Assembly (NCBI GenBank): GCA_018267915.1
Contig: JAFDXN010000060.1
Location: 372,001 to 436,000, forward strand
Direction of reading: 5' to 3'
DNA length: 64,000 nucleotides
Source of the DNA: Bacteroidota bacterium
Lineage (GTDB): Bacteria; Bacteroidota; Bacteroidia; Chitinophagales; Chitinophagaceae
In this document: piece after piece, positions 42,557 through 51,986 of the stretch
Layout: each line of letters starts with the position of its first letter
Numbering within the stretch: the stretch's first letter is position 1
Translations under genes and position numbers: made by a program
The notes under the pieces: generated by a model
Seen by the model: the letters and a program-made list of their open reading frames with translations, nothing else
Databases searched by the model: none
Told to the model about the DNA's origin: nothing

Positions 42557-44953
42557 TTAACTCTTTTTTCCCACCCCGAAATCTATCCTGTAATAGAATA
42601 AGGGCAGGAAACCCAACTGGTACTGTTTGATATAAGGATCCTGTCCCGCTGTCGCGGCATCCCAGCTAAAGCTGTAGGACAGCTCGTTCTGATTATTCGT
42701 CACATTTACAAGGTCCACGGCTATCTCATGGCTTATCTTCTTGCCGTTGATGCGCACGCCAAGTTTCAGATCTGTCCTAAAGTAAGGCGCAAGGCTTAAT
42801 GAGTTGCGCGCAGTATCGTATACCACGTAATCGCCTAAGGCAATCGATGCGGCAACGTTGCCGGGTGAGTATAGCTTGCCCCCGGCAAAAGTCACCTTAG
42901 CCCCCGTTATCAATGTGCTGTTTTTCCCAAGCTTTAGTTCATATCCGCCAAGCACATTCACGGCATAATGGTTGTTGAAGTCCGTATTGCGATAGACTCC
43001 ATCGTTTCCTTTCGCCTTCGAGTTATAAACTGCACCCGAGAATAATAGATAATAACCATGACTGAAACTCTTCTCCACCGTCAGTTCCAGGCCATAATTA
43101 TACCCGGTACCGGTATTTTGCAGCGTGTCAGGAAAATTGCGGTCAAAACTCGAGCCTTGGTTGATGCCCGAAAATGAAGAGCCCGGTCGTATTTCAACCG
43201 GTACATTGAATAGATATTGGTAATAAACCTCGGTATTTATGTGAACGGTATTAGAGAACCGGTGGTCGTACCCGGCCACTATGTGATGGCTGCGGGTGAA
43301 GTCCACATTGTAGTTCTGCATTTCACTCGCAGGGTTTTGTGGCAGATGGGCGAAGTATTGGTACAATGGTTGCAATTGGCTGTGAAGTCCATAACCCAGC
43401 GTCGCCGTATTGTTTGCGCTTGCCAGCCATTTCATCGCTGCTCTGGGCTCCAGCGCTTTCGATCCGTTATGGCTCAGGTACATGCCATGCAGGCCGGCCG
43501 TCAAGGTCATTCGGTCACTGGGCCTGTATTTATATTGTATATAGGCCTGCAGCAGGTCAGTTCCACCTTTAAAATCCTCCCTGTGCTGCCAGTCAGGCCG
43601 CGTCGGCGGAAACTGCCGGCTGCTGTCCAGCAGGTTCAGATGGTAATAGTCGTTCATAATACCAGCCTTGATAGTATGCCTTGCCGACAGCTTCTTATTA
43701 ATATACCAATGTGCAACAGTAGCAACGATACCGAATGTATAATCCAGTATGCTCTTGAGCGAGTCTACATGCCCGTTCGGCCTGAAGACCTTATCGTGAT
43801 GGGCGCCTATCTCATTCCCTGTTTCACCCACCACAAGTTTGGTATAGGTGCTTGGGTTGATGATATAGCTGAATTCACCGCCGAGAATCCCTGTGTTCGA
43901 ATGAAAATACTGGTCCCTGTCCGATTCGCCATAAAGCTCGTCGGGTGGGGTGGTCTTGTCGCTCACTACCAGGTCTATCTTACTCAGCCCGCCGATGCCG
44001 AAGAAGGCGAGGTTGGCTTTCTTACTCAACGGGAAATTCAGCTTGAACGATGCATCCTGGTAGCTGGGTATCGAGCTGGTACCAATTTTAATATGCAGCC
44101 CCTCGAACAGTTTCAGGGTAGAGTAGCGGTAGGTCACCAGGAAAGACGATCCGGCCTTTTTCGAGAGGGGGCCTTCTGCAGCCAATTCGGTTCCTAAAAA
44201 ACCCAGCTGTGCCGTGGCTTCGTAATGTTCGTTGTTCCCGTTGCGTAGTTTTACATCAAATACACCGGCGGTCGAGTTACCATACTCAGCCGGAAACGCT
44301 CCCGTAAAAAAGTCGCTGTTACCCAATGTCTTACTGTTCAATATACTTACCGGCCCACCACTTGTGCCGGGCACTGCAAAGTGGTTCGGGTTGGGTATGT
44401 CGATATCCTCCAGCCGCCATAATACGCCCTGCGGCGAGTTGCCTCTCACTACTATATCATTTCGGCTGTCGTCTCCTCCCTGCACCCCCGCAAAGTTCGA
44501 TGCCATGCGCGCCGGGTCCGACCTGCTGCCTGCATAGCGTTCCGTCTCCTGCACATCGAAGGTCTTGGTGCTTACCACTGCCATATCGTTGATATGTTCT
44601 TTTTTCACGCTCACCACTACTTCCTGCATTTTCGTGGCGCTCTCTTCCATCTCCAGGGGCAGCACCACTTCCTTGCCCGATGTCACCAGCACATCACTGA
44701 TATCCACATCGCGATATCCTATGTAAGACACGTGCAACGCATGTTTACCCACTGGTACCGGCTCTATTACGAACTGGCCATTCGTATCTGTCGTAGCCCC
44801 CGGTTTGCCGTCAATGTCAGTAAATGAAACCGCTACACCGGTAAGCGGCACATGGCTTTCCTTGTCGGTGATCACGCCACGCACGCGCTGGCTTACCTGG
44901 GCTATACAAAAAGAGGATAATAGAAAAAATGCTACAAAAAAGGCTGCACGCAT
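42557..44953 (-). CDS. TonB-dependent receptor with carboxypeptidase-regulatory N-domain
   Basis: 798 aa from the ATG at 44953 (signal peptide MRAAFFVAFFLLSSFCIA); an ATG ten codons upstream is possible. Domains: CarboxypepD_reg-like (VRGVITDKESHVPLTGVAVS), plug (SRSDPARMASNFAGVQGGDD, IVVRGNSPQGVLWRLEDIDI) and a 22-strand barrel. No SusD partner is adjacent, so it is not a SusCD pair. Substrate unknown. The start codon sits in the loop of a terminator-like hairpin. Confidence 0.9.
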   Translation of the reverse strand: MRAAFFVAFFLLSSFCIAQVSQRVRGVITDKESHVPLTGVAVSFTDIDGKPGATTDTNGQFVIEPVPVGKHALHVSYIGYRDVDISDVLVTSGKEVVLPLEMEESATKMQEVVVSVKKEHINDMAVVSTKTFDVQETERYAGSRSDPARMASNFAGVQGGDDSRNDIVVRGNSPQGVLWRLEDIDIPNPNHFAVPGTSGGPVSILNSKTLGNSDFFTGAFPAEYGNSTAGVFDVKLRNGNNEHYEATAQLGFLGTELAAEGPLSKKAGSSFLVTYRYSTLKLFEGLHIKIGTSSIPSYQDASFKLNFPLSKKANLAFFGIGGLSKIDLVVSDKTTPPDELYGESDRDQYFHSNTGILGGEFSYIINPSTYTKLVVGETGNEIGAHHDKVFRPNGHVDSLKSILDYTFGIVATVAHWYINKKLSARHTIKAGIMNDYYHLNLLDSSRQFPPTRPDWQHREDFKGGTDLLQAYIQYKYRPSDRMTLTAGLHGMYLSHNGSKALEPRAAMKWLASANNTATLGYGLHSQLQPLYQYFAHLPQNPASEMQNYNVDFTRSHHIVAGYDHRFSNTVHINTEVYYQYLFNVPVEIRPGSSFSGINQGSSFDRNFPDTLQNTGTGYNYGLELTVEKSFSHGYYLLFSGAVYNSKAKGNDGVYRNTDFNNHYAVNVLGGYELKLGKNSTLITGAKVTFAGGKLYSPGNVAASIALGDYVVYDTARNSLSLAPYFRTDLKLGVRINGKKISHEIAVDLVNVTNNQNELSYSFSWDAATAGQDPYIKQYQLGFLPLFYYRIDFGVGKKS

Positions 44954-44971
44954 ATATATGGTTTGCAGCCT
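44936..44971 (-). promoter_or_regulatory. hairpin around the TonB receptor start codon
   Basis: On the minus strand AGGCTGCA (44971-44964) pairs with TGCAGCCT (44948-44941), 15-nt loop containing the ATG at 44953-44951, followed by TTTTTT. It resembles an attenuator or a start-occluding structure. Confidence 0.4.
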
Positions 44972-45003
44972 AAACTTAATCAATTAACAAGGCAGGTACA
45001 AGT

Positions 45004-45762
45004 TTACTGCACCTGGAACTTCGCTTTCATAAACGCCAGCGAATACCTGTCTGCTTCGTCATTTGCCCGCCCGTCATGCCGCGGATCGGTCGGGTAGGCG
45101 AAACCGGCGTCGGCATTCAATGTGTGCATCTCAAACTTGCGCCCGTTCTTTTCCACCCTTTTGCCGAAGTCTTCTACGAAGAAGGGATGCACCTTCATAT
45201 CTTTTGATGCGAAGTTGTACAGCACATCGGCTTTTAGCCCCCTTATGTTCTTTTCTTCTTTTTCAGGCATTGCATAGTACATAACGCAGCCTATAGCATT
45301 GTTACCGGCTAGCATTGCACCGCGAAATGCCCATTCGCCGCCTTTGCCCCAGCCCAGGGTAACGATGCGTTTATCCGGCCCTATTTTGGCGAGCAGTCCG
45401 CGGCTAATGTTATCCGCATGCTTCGAGTTCATCTCGTCGCGGTATTTGGCAGCCATGGTCATGTCGCTGGTCATCTTGCCGTCATACATGTCTATGGCAT
45501 ATACGTCAACATTGCCCAGCATAGCCTGCCATTTCTGCGCTTCTTTCTTGATGTTATTGTCCAGGCCCATGATGTCGTGGTAGATGATAAGCACGTTGGC
45601 GGTCGCAGAGTCCGACGGCACATAGTAGGCACTGGCCTTAGTGCCGTCCAGCGTGGCAAACTGTATCATAGTGCTATGGTCGGTGGGCGCGCTGCTTTGC
45701 CCGTAACTGGCGGGCGGTGTCATCAGCACCGCCATCGCTAATAAATTGATCAGCTTTTTCAT
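45004..45762 (-). CDS. secreted dienelactone-hydrolase-like protein lacking the catalytic triad
   Basis: 252 aa. Signal peptide MKKLINLLAMAVLMTPPASYG. The alpha/beta-hydrolase layout of the DLH family is clear: VLIIYHDIMGLDNNIKKEAQ, DVYAIDMYDGKMT, and the end ADAGFAYPTDPRHDGRANDE. The nucleophile elbow, normally GxCxGG, reads GWGKGG, and the expected His of ADHxFA reads ADAGFA. The nucleophile and His are thus gone; the Asp (FASKDMKVHPF) remains. It is probably a non-catalytic binding protein. Confidence 0.85.
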   Translation of the reverse strand: MKKLINLLAMAVLMTPPASYGQSSAPTDHSTMIQFATLDGTKASAYYVPSDSATANVLIIYHDIMGLDNNIKKEAQKWQAMLGNVDVYAIDMYDGKMTSDMTMAAKYRDEMNSKHADNISRGLLAKIGPDKRIVTLGWGKGGEWAFRGAMLAGNNAIGCVMYYAMPEKEEKNIRGLKADVLYNFASKDMKVHPFFVEDFGKRVEKNGRKFEMHTLNADAGFAYPTDPRHDGRANDEADRYSLAFMKAKFQVQ

Positions 45763-45997
45763 ACGCTATAACATTTATTGCAGATAACAGCAATAAAAAT
45801 TGTTCCATTAACATCTTGTTTAAATTTTTAACAGTTCTAGTCGCAGAAAAGGCTGTATTCACCCCATTAACAAGCGCTTCACCACTGGTTAACTAGGCAT
45901 TAACTGATTGAATAACAACTAGATAACTCCATTTCGGCAGCTCATGAGGGTACCTTTGTGCTGTAATTGAATTTTAACAATCGCCAAAAAAAAGATC
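45763..45997. other. divergent intergenic region
   Basis: 235 bp between the DLH-like gene (minus) and the DUF1800 gene (plus). AT-rich with TTAACTAGG-like repeats (TTAACTAGGCATTAACTG). A TACCTTTG box for the plus strand lies at 45951-45958. Confidence 0.4.
45951..45958 (+). promoter_or_regulatory. candidate -7 promoter box of the DUF1800/DUF1501 operon
   Basis: TACCTTTG, 39 bp before the ATG at 45998, fits TAnnTTTG. No exact TTG at N19. Confidence 0.5.
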
Positions 45998-47719
45998 ATG
46001 GGAAATAACAACCGCCGCCAGTTTTTTCAGCAGTTCACAGGAGGTAGCTCCGTAGCCGAAACCGCTGCCTATAATATAGCTGAGGACAAGCTTTTCCAGA
46101 AGTATGCTAATAAAGAGATGCCGCACGGCTATGCTAAAGCCACAGCCACTCTTACACCATATTCAGGTGCCTGGACCGAAACACAGGCTATGCACTTGCT
46201 GCGCCGGGCCACTTTCGGTCTTAAAGCGCAGGATATCGATACCATAGTAGGTATGGGTATGAACTATGCGGTCGATTATTTAATAAATAATAGCAATCCT
46301 AACCCGGCTCCTCCGGTTAATAATTATTACGATACTCAGGCTGACCCAACTGGCGTCCAGCCAGGTCAGACATGGGTAAACGCCCCTTATGGCGACGGTA
46401 GTGTTAACTCATTGCGCCGCGCATCCCTCAAGGCATGGTGGCTGGGCCTCATGGTTACAGAGCAGCTCAGCATCCAGGAAAAGATGAACTTCTTCTGGCA
46501 CAATCACTTCGCTACTCAGACGAATGTGATAGGCGACGCCCGCATGTGCTATAACTACCACGCTATGTTGCGTGCTAATAGCCTCGGCAACTTCAAAAAC
46601 CTGGTGAAGCTGGTTACTAAGGACCCTGCAATGCTGCAATATCTTAACGGTTACCTTAATAATAAGAATGCACCTGATGAGAATTATGGCCGCGAGCTGC
46701 AGGAACTGTTTACAGTAAGCAAATACAATAGCCCCAATTATACTGAAGAGGATATCAAGCAGGCTGCAAGGGTGCTTACCGGTTGGAAGATCAATACCAG
46801 CACACTCACCAGCTATTTCGATCCTTCTCAGCATGATACTGGTAACAAGCAATTCTCTTCCTTCTACGGCAACGCAGTGATCAATGGTCAGTCGGGTATG
46901 GCAGGTGCTAACGAAACCGACCAGTTGATCGACATGATCTTCAGCAAGTTCGAGACTGCTAAATATATCTGTTCTAAGCTGTATCGCTTCTTCGTGTATT
47001 ATAACATCGATGCAACCATCGAAAGCACAGTGATCGAACCCCTGGCGAACCTCCTCATCAGCAGCAATTTTGAGATCAAACCGGTTATTTCTGTGCTGCT
47101 GAAGAGCGCCCATTTCTACGACGTTAACAATATGGGTTGCTACGTGCGCACACCGCTCGAGTATGTGGTAGGCACTTTCCGCGCTTTCAATGTACAGATG
47201 CCCGGCAACTATTCAGTAGCTGATACTTATAACGTTTGGAACTATCTCCGCAACTATAGCCTCAACCTCGGCCTTGATCTGGGTGACCCACCAAACGTTG
47301 CCGGCTGGCCTGCTTACTACCAGACTCCGCAGTATTACGAATTATGGATCAATTCGGCCACCTTGCCTAACCGTATGCTCTTTACCGATATGGCGGTTAA
47401 TTCCGGCCTGAGCAATGGTCCCCGCATGAATATTAAGCTTGATGTGTTAAATTTTGTAAAACAGTGCAGCAATGCCGGCGACCCTGATGTGCTTATTGAT
47501 TATGTTTGTTCTATGTTATTGGGTGTAGCTGTATCTGTAACTGAGCGCGATAATCTGAAGAGCATCCTGTTGTCTGCACAGCAAAACAATTCTTACTGGT
47601 CAGACGCCTGGAACGAATATACAAGCAATCCCACAGCTGCCCATACAGGTACTGTTGAAACCAGGCTTAGGTCGATGTTTACATACCTCTTGCGCTTAGC
47701 TGAGCATCATTTATGTTAA
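45998..47719 (+). CDS. DUF1800 family protein
   Basis: 573 aa. Family hallmarks: AMHLLRRATFGLKAQDIDTI (about 65-84), MNFFWHNHFATQTNVIGDAR, DENYGRELQELFTVSKYNSP, AARVLTGWKINTST, and DPPNVAGWPAYYQ near the end. The family is all-helical with no proven activity. The N-terminus has an Arg pair (NNRRQFFQQF) but no hydrophobic segment, so the export route is unclear. Always paired with DUF1501 as here (12-bp gap). Confidence 0.92.
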   Translation: MGNNNRRQFFQQFTGGSSVAETAAYNIAEDKLFQKYANKEMPHGYAKATATLTPYSGAWTETQAMHLLRRATFGLKAQDIDTIVGMGMNYAVDYLINNSNPNPAPPVNNYYDTQADPTGVQPGQTWVNAPYGDGSVNSLRRASLKAWWLGLMVTEQLSIQEKMNFFWHNHFATQTNVIGDARMCYNYHAMLRANSLGNFKNLVKLVTKDPAMLQYLNGYLNNKNAPDENYGRELQELFTVSKYNSPNYTEEDIKQAARVLTGWKINTSTLTSYFDPSQHDTGNKQFSSFYGNAVINGQSGMAGANETDQLIDMIFSKFETAKYICSKLYRFFVYYNIDATIESTVIEPLANLLISSNFEIKPVISVLLKSAHFYDVNNMGCYVRTPLEYVVGTFRAFNVQMPGNYSVADTYNVWNYLRNYSLNLGLDLGDPPNVAGWPAYYQTPQYYELWINSATLPNRMLFTDMAVNSGLSNGPRMNIKLDVLNFVKQCSNAGDPDVLIDYVCSMLLGVAVSVTERDNLKSILLSAQQNNSYWSDAWNEYTSNPTAAHTGTVETRLRSMFTYLLRLAEHHLC

Positions 47720-47731
47720 AATTCATGCAGT

Positions 47732-49312
47732 ATGAAGCGCAGAAACTTTCTGAAGATTCCTGCACTCGGCGGTCTTGCCTTCATGATGAGGGGGATTCCT
47801 ATTCGTGCCTATGCGCAGTCGCCCCTGCTCAATGCAGTTGCTAAACAAACCCAGGCCAACGGCCGTGTGCTGGTGCTTATCCAGCTCAATGGTGGCAACG
47901 ACGGCATCAATACCATCGTCCCCCTTGATCAATACAGCGCTTTGTCTGCTGTGCGCTCCAATGTATTGATCGACGAAAGTAAGGTACTTAGTCTTTCGGG
48001 TGTGCAAAACACCGGTATGCATCCGGCGATGTCGGCCATCCGCGGCATGTACAACGACGGGCTGGTGAATATCGTGCAGGCGGTAGGCTACCAGCAACCA
48101 AACTTCTCGCATTTCCGTTCCACGGATATCTGGACCACAGGTTCCGATGCCGATGAATACCTCACTACCGGCTGGATGGGGCGCTATCTCGATACTTTGT
48201 ATCCCGATTATCCAACAAACTATCCCAACGCTGATACGCCCGACCCTCTTGCTATACAGATAGGCACCGGTATGTCCAACATGCTGCAGGGGCCTTCCAT
48301 TAATATGGGCTATGCTATAGCAAACGTCAACAGTTTTTATAATCTTGTAAATAATTCAGTAGGCGCAACCCCTAATACTGCCGCAGGTCACGAGTTGACT
48401 TTCATCCGCAATATTGCTCAGCAGTCTCAGGGCTACACGGCAGTGATACAGCAGGCTACACAGTCAGCAACAAATCTCGGCCCATATCCTTCAGGAAACT
48501 CCTTAGCGGACCAGTTGAAGATCGTTGCGCAGTTGATAGCCGGTGGCTTGCAAACTTCTATTTACGTTGTGTCGCTCACCGGTTTCGATACGCATGCCAA
48601 CCAGGTGGAAGGCACAGGTAATACGAGTGGCCCGCATGCAGCCCTGCTCAAATTAGTTTCCGATGCCGTAAGTGCTTTCTTTACAGATCTCAAAATGCAG
48701 GGCAATGACCAGCGCGTTACTGCCATGACGTTCTCTGAGTTTGGTCGCAGGATCAAATCCAACAATAGTGGTGGAACCGATCACGGTACGGCTGCTCCTT
48801 TGATGGTCTTTGGCCCCAATGTCAACCCCCGTATCATTGGGCACAATCCCGTTATTTCTCCGCAAACAACAGTGGAAGACAATATCCCTATGCAGTTTGA
48901 TTACCGGCAGGTTTACGCTTCGGTATTGAAAGACTGGTTCGGCGTTACGCCCCAGGCGGTCAGCGATATCCTCTTGCATGATTATCCCACACTTCCAATA
49001 TTTAAAGGTGCTATCGCAACGGAAGTTCAGGGGTCAGCTATCGCTGTAGCGTCTGATGAAATGTTGAGTCAGAACTATCCAAACCCTTTTTCCCGCAATA
49101 CAACGGTAAGCTTCAATAGTAAAGGTGGCACAGTTACGCTGCAGGTCTTCGATATCAGCGGGCGCCTGGTAAAGACTGTGCTGGAGGAAAATTACGCCCC
49201 TGGTCGCCACGAGGCAACGATCGACCGCTCGGGGCTGGCAGCAGGCAACTATATGTACAGGCTCACCAACGGCAGCGATCAGTCAACAAAAAAGATGATA
49301 GTTATCGACTAA
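47732..49312 (+). CDS. DUF1501 protein with Tat-like signal and T9SS type A sorting domain
   Basis: 526 aa. The N-terminus MKRRNFLKIPALGGLAFMMR is a twin-arginine-type signal ending in AYAQ. The core, an alkaline-phosphatase-like sulfatase-fold family, has LVLIQLNGGNDGINTIVPLD, NFSHFRSTDIWTTG, GWMGRYLD, GFDTHANQ and TFSEFGRRIKSNNSGGTDHG, the metal-type residues. The last 80 residues are a T9SS sorting domain (QNYPNPFSRNTTVSFNS to YRLTNGSDQSTKKMIVID). It should be secreted or surface-attached. Terminator at 49339. Confidence 0.93.
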   Translation: MKRRNFLKIPALGGLAFMMRGIPIRAYAQSPLLNAVAKQTQANGRVLVLIQLNGGNDGINTIVPLDQYSALSAVRSNVLIDESKVLSLSGVQNTGMHPAMSAIRGMYNDGLVNIVQAVGYQQPNFSHFRSTDIWTTGSDADEYLTTGWMGRYLDTLYPDYPTNYPNADTPDPLAIQIGTGMSNMLQGPSINMGYAIANVNSFYNLVNNSVGATPNTAAGHELTFIRNIAQQSQGYTAVIQQATQSATNLGPYPSGNSLADQLKIVAQLIAGGLQTSIYVVSLTGFDTHANQVEGTGNTSGPHAALLKLVSDAVSAFFTDLKMQGNDQRVTAMTFSEFGRRIKSNNSGGTDHGTAAPLMVFGPNVNPRIIGHNPVISPQTTVEDNIPMQFDYRQVYASVLKDWFGVTPQAVSDILLHDYPTLPIFKGAIATEVQGSAIAVASDEMLSQNYPNPFSRNTTVSFNSKGGTVTLQVFDISGRLVKTVLEENYAPGRHEATIDRSGLAAGNYMYRLTNGSDQSTKKMIVID

Positions 49313-49338
49313 TAATTTTACGGTGGTTTTTTTAAACA

Positions 49339-49370
49339 AATAGTCCCGCGTTTGTGGGACTATTCTGTTT
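49339..49370 (+). terminator. intrinsic terminator of the DUF1800/DUF1501 operon
   Basis: AATAGTCCC (49339-49347) pairs with GGGACTATT (49356-49364), with two further inner pairs, then CTGTTT. It lies 27 bp after the stop codon. Confidence 0.75.
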
Positions 49371-49403
49371 AGGCATTTGCCTGACGGTTGTTTACTTCGG
49401 TAA

Positions 49404-49518
49404 AAGAAAAACGGCCATCCTGCTTTCGCAGAGTGGCCGTGCCCATCCCCTCACTAATTCGTTCTCACACCTTATGAAACCTATGAAACCATGAAAAACT
49501 CTTTCTCTTTGTGCTTCT
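49404..49518 (-). ncRNA. predicted sRNA A (LytTR-like-promoter family)
   Basis: Predicted transcript of about 115 nt on the minus strand, in the gap between the TonB receptor stop and the convergent DUF1501 terminator. It starts after TACATTTG (49524-49531) and ends in a hairpin ACGGCCA (49411-49417) / TGGCCGT (49434-49440) with an inner CTGC/GCAG stem, then TTTTTCTTTT. It shares AGTTTTTCATGG (49500-49489) exactly with sRNA C and the 11-mer GGTTTCATAGG (49490-49480) in related form with B and C. The frame from its ATG stops after three codons, so it is not a peptide gene. The alternative, a distant terminator of the receptor gene, does not explain its own promoter. Confidence 0.6.
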
Positions 49519-49523
49519 GGTAT

Positions 49524-49531
49524 CAAATGTA
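49524..49531 (-). promoter_or_regulatory. -7 box of predicted sRNA A
   Basis: TACATTTG on the minus strand, exactly 28 bp downstream of the paired direct repeats. No TTG at the -33 position. Confidence 0.6.
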
Positions 49532-49559
49532 CTATCACTCTTTTTGTTACTCAGATAAC

Positions 49560-49589
49560 TGTGGCAAATTCGCGGTGAACTGCGACGAA
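49560..49589 (-). promoter_or_regulatory. paired 9-bp direct repeats (activator site) of sRNA A
   Basis: Minus strand: TTCGTCGCA (49589-49581), 12-bp spacer, TTTGCCACA (49568-49560). Both fit TTYGYCRCA. Confidence 0.65.
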
Positions 49590-49613
49590 CAAAATTGTTA
49601 CCAGGCTTTACGC

Positions 49614-51923
49614 TTAGAACTTATAAGTAGCGCTCAGCTTCAGAAAAAATGGTGTCCCGGGTGTGTAGCATATGTCTGTTTGTCCCGGTATCCCTTGTGC
49701 CACTTCCGTTCTTAATCGCGTCTCTGTGGCAAATTGTGCTTCCCGCCATTCCGTATTGAAGAGATTTTGGATCTGCATGCCGAACTCATATTTCGGCCTG
49801 CTGTAGCTCACTACCATATCGCATAGGGTATATCCTTTTGCAGTTAGCGAATAATTCTCTGCCGCAGGCCTGTCTGCCATGAACCGGTAGCGTATACCTG
49901 CCGTCAGGTCTTTATTGATCTTAAAGCTAAGCCCGCCTATAGAAGTAAAGCCTGCGGCCAGGGGTATATAGTCCTGTCCTTTAACCTCATCCCTGTAGCG
50001 TGCATGTGTATAGTTAGCATCCACATCGGCATATAGCCATTTGGTAAGCTCGTAACGAAGAGATAGATCAACTCCTTTTCTTCTTGTCCTGCCCGAAGGT
50101 TCTACTACACCTTCATCGCCACCGTATGTGAACTCTTCCTGCATATCCAGCTGCCATACCGCTGCCGATAATAGCAATTTGCTGTATGGCTTAATAATGA
50201 TCCCCAGGTCCATGCAGTTAGCTTGTGGCAACACATGCTGCACGATACTTTCACCGGCCAGCGGCACACCAACTGCCAGCGTACGTGTATCATTAGTATG
50301 GAATCCGGTGCCATAGTTAAAATATAGCCTCGCTCTATCGCTTACATTATAATAGACACCTGCCTTGGGGCTTAAGGCATGATTGGTATATTCATGGTTC
50401 CTTGCTTCTGCACTTGGCATCCTGTCGTGGTAATCCTGCACAAAATAGTCGAACCTTGTTCCCAGGTTCAATACCAGTTGCGGCAGGAGCTCTATTGTTT
50501 CATTTACATAACCAAACAAATTGGTTTCATTGATGTCGCCATATTCTATGCGTTTCAGTATCAGGTCCCTGTTGGCAGTATGGCTCAGTTCGCTGCCTGT
50601 GATATCATCATGCCGCAGTCCCATGCCAATTTGTGTTTTTGCTTTCAATCCCGCTATAGCATAGTTGGTATTATAGTCAGCATTATACCCGCCGAATATT
50701 CTTTTCTCCGATTGGTGTATCTGGTCTCCGTTCCCACTGTCTTCAAGAAAGTAGGTAAAGTCCGAAAACAGGCTGAAGTCATAATAACCCAGGTACACGT
50801 TACTCTTGAAGTAGCTATTGTTGTTGATAGATTGAAAATATTGCGCATTCACACTGTACCTGCTTGTCATGCCGCCTTCATTATCCAGCTCGCCAAAGCG
50901 GTCTGTTACGCCCAGGCGCACCGCGCGCTCGGGTATCTGCCCCGATGCATTCCAGTAGCTGCGGAATCCCGATAGGGTGACTGTTAGCTTTTTATTCTCT
51001 GCCAGGTAATTCGTGTATTTACCCATCAGGTTAAAGCGGTTAAAGTCCTGCGATTTGTCGAAGTAGCTCCGGTTGTACCCATACTCACCCGCTACATATG
51101 CCGACTGGCGTCCGTTTTTCGTTTTGCCGTCCAGCAGATCTATACCCGCCGCCGTGCGAAAGTAACCATACATACCGCCTTCCATTTTCACAAAGCTATT
51201 GTCTAGTAGTTCTTTGGTTCTGAACTCCACCCATCCTGCTGTTGTCAGGTTGCCTTTGTCGATTCGGTACGGGCCTTTGCCGAAATCCATTCCCTGCACT
51301 GTTTCAGGTATTATAAAATGGGAATCTGCAAAACCCTGTCCGTGCGCATGCGATACCATATTTACAGGTGTCCCATCCACACTTACATTGATATCTGTAC
51401 CATGATCACAATCAAACCCACGCAAAAATATTTGCTCTGCCTTGCCGCCGCCCTGGTGTTGCGACGTGAAGAGTCCCGGCACCAGGCGCATCAGGTCTTG
51501 CGCGTTGTTTACTGGTCTTTGTTTCAGGTCTAGCCCGCTGATAGTGCTTAGGTTCAGCTCTTTTTTAGAATTAATAGCCACCTCGCTCATCTTCACTGCC
51601 GATTGCTGTAGCTTGACGTCCAGATCGGTAGTTACTCCGTCCTCTATTTTTATCTCCTGCTCTATGGTCTCGTAACCTATATGGCTTATGCTGACATTAT
51701 ATTTCCCCTCCTTAATACCCTTTAAGAAAAAGTGACCGAAGGCATCAGTAACTGCCGCACTATTATTGGCTTTTATATAGATACTGGCGCCTTCCAAAGG
51801 CTGGCCGCCGTCGCCTTTGTACACCGTTCCCTTTACGCTTCCCGTATGGGCGCCTGCATCTTCAGGCACACAACACAATAGAGTAATAATAAATAGTACA
51901 AGAAGGGAAAGCTGCCTCATCAT
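49614..51923 (-). CDS. TonB-dependent receptor, probably for a metal or metal complex
   Basis: 769 aa from the ATG at 51923 (a second ATG is adjacent); the longer frame reads through an sRNA terminator and is rejected. Signal peptide up to GAHTG. CarboxypepD_reg-like domain (VKGTVYKGDGGQPLEGASIY), plug with SGLDLKQRPVNNAQDLMRLV and GFDCDHGTDINVSVDGTPVN, then the His-rich MVSHAHGQGFADSHF, and a barrel ending in FFLKLSATYKF with the expected terminal Phe. The His-rich plug and the HupE-like permease next door suggest a metal substrate; this is inference. Confidence 0.9.
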   Translation of the reverse strand: MMRQLSLLVLFIITLLCCVPEDAGAHTGSVKGTVYKGDGGQPLEGASIYIKANNSAAVTDAFGHFFLKGIKEGKYNVSISHIGYETIEQEIKIEDGVTTDLDVKLQQSAVKMSEVAINSKKELNLSTISGLDLKQRPVNNAQDLMRLVPGLFTSQHQGGGKAEQIFLRGFDCDHGTDINVSVDGTPVNMVSHAHGQGFADSHFIIPETVQGMDFGKGPYRIDKGNLTTAGWVEFRTKELLDNSFVKMEGGMYGYFRTAAGIDLLDGKTKNGRQSAYVAGEYGYNRSYFDKSQDFNRFNLMGKYTNYLAENKKLTVTLSGFRSYWNASGQIPERAVRLGVTDRFGELDNEGGMTSRYSVNAQYFQSINNNSYFKSNVYLGYYDFSLFSDFTYFLEDSGNGDQIHQSEKRIFGGYNADYNTNYAIAGLKAKTQIGMGLRHDDITGSELSHTANRDLILKRIEYGDINETNLFGYVNETIELLPQLVLNLGTRFDYFVQDYHDRMPSAEARNHEYTNHALSPKAGVYYNVSDRARLYFNYGTGFHTNDTRTLAVGVPLAGESIVQHVLPQANCMDLGIIIKPYSKLLLSAAVWQLDMQEEFTYGGDEGVVEPSGRTRRKGVDLSLRYELTKWLYADVDANYTHARYRDEVKGQDYIPLAAGFTSIGGLSFKINKDLTAGIRYRFMADRPAAENYSLTAKGYTLCDMVVSYSRPKYEFGMQIQNLFNTEWREAQFATETRLRTEVAQGIPGQTDICYTPGTPFFLKLSATYKF

Positions 51924-51986
51924 CGTTCTTTCCCTACAAATACGAAAAGACTTGTCAAACAGTTTTGGCAGATCAGGTTTATTAAT

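Noticed and set aside
47723..48112. 129-codon minus-strand frame over the DUF1501 start
   Set aside because: Antisense to the Tat-like signal and core of the DUF1501 protein; no family match.
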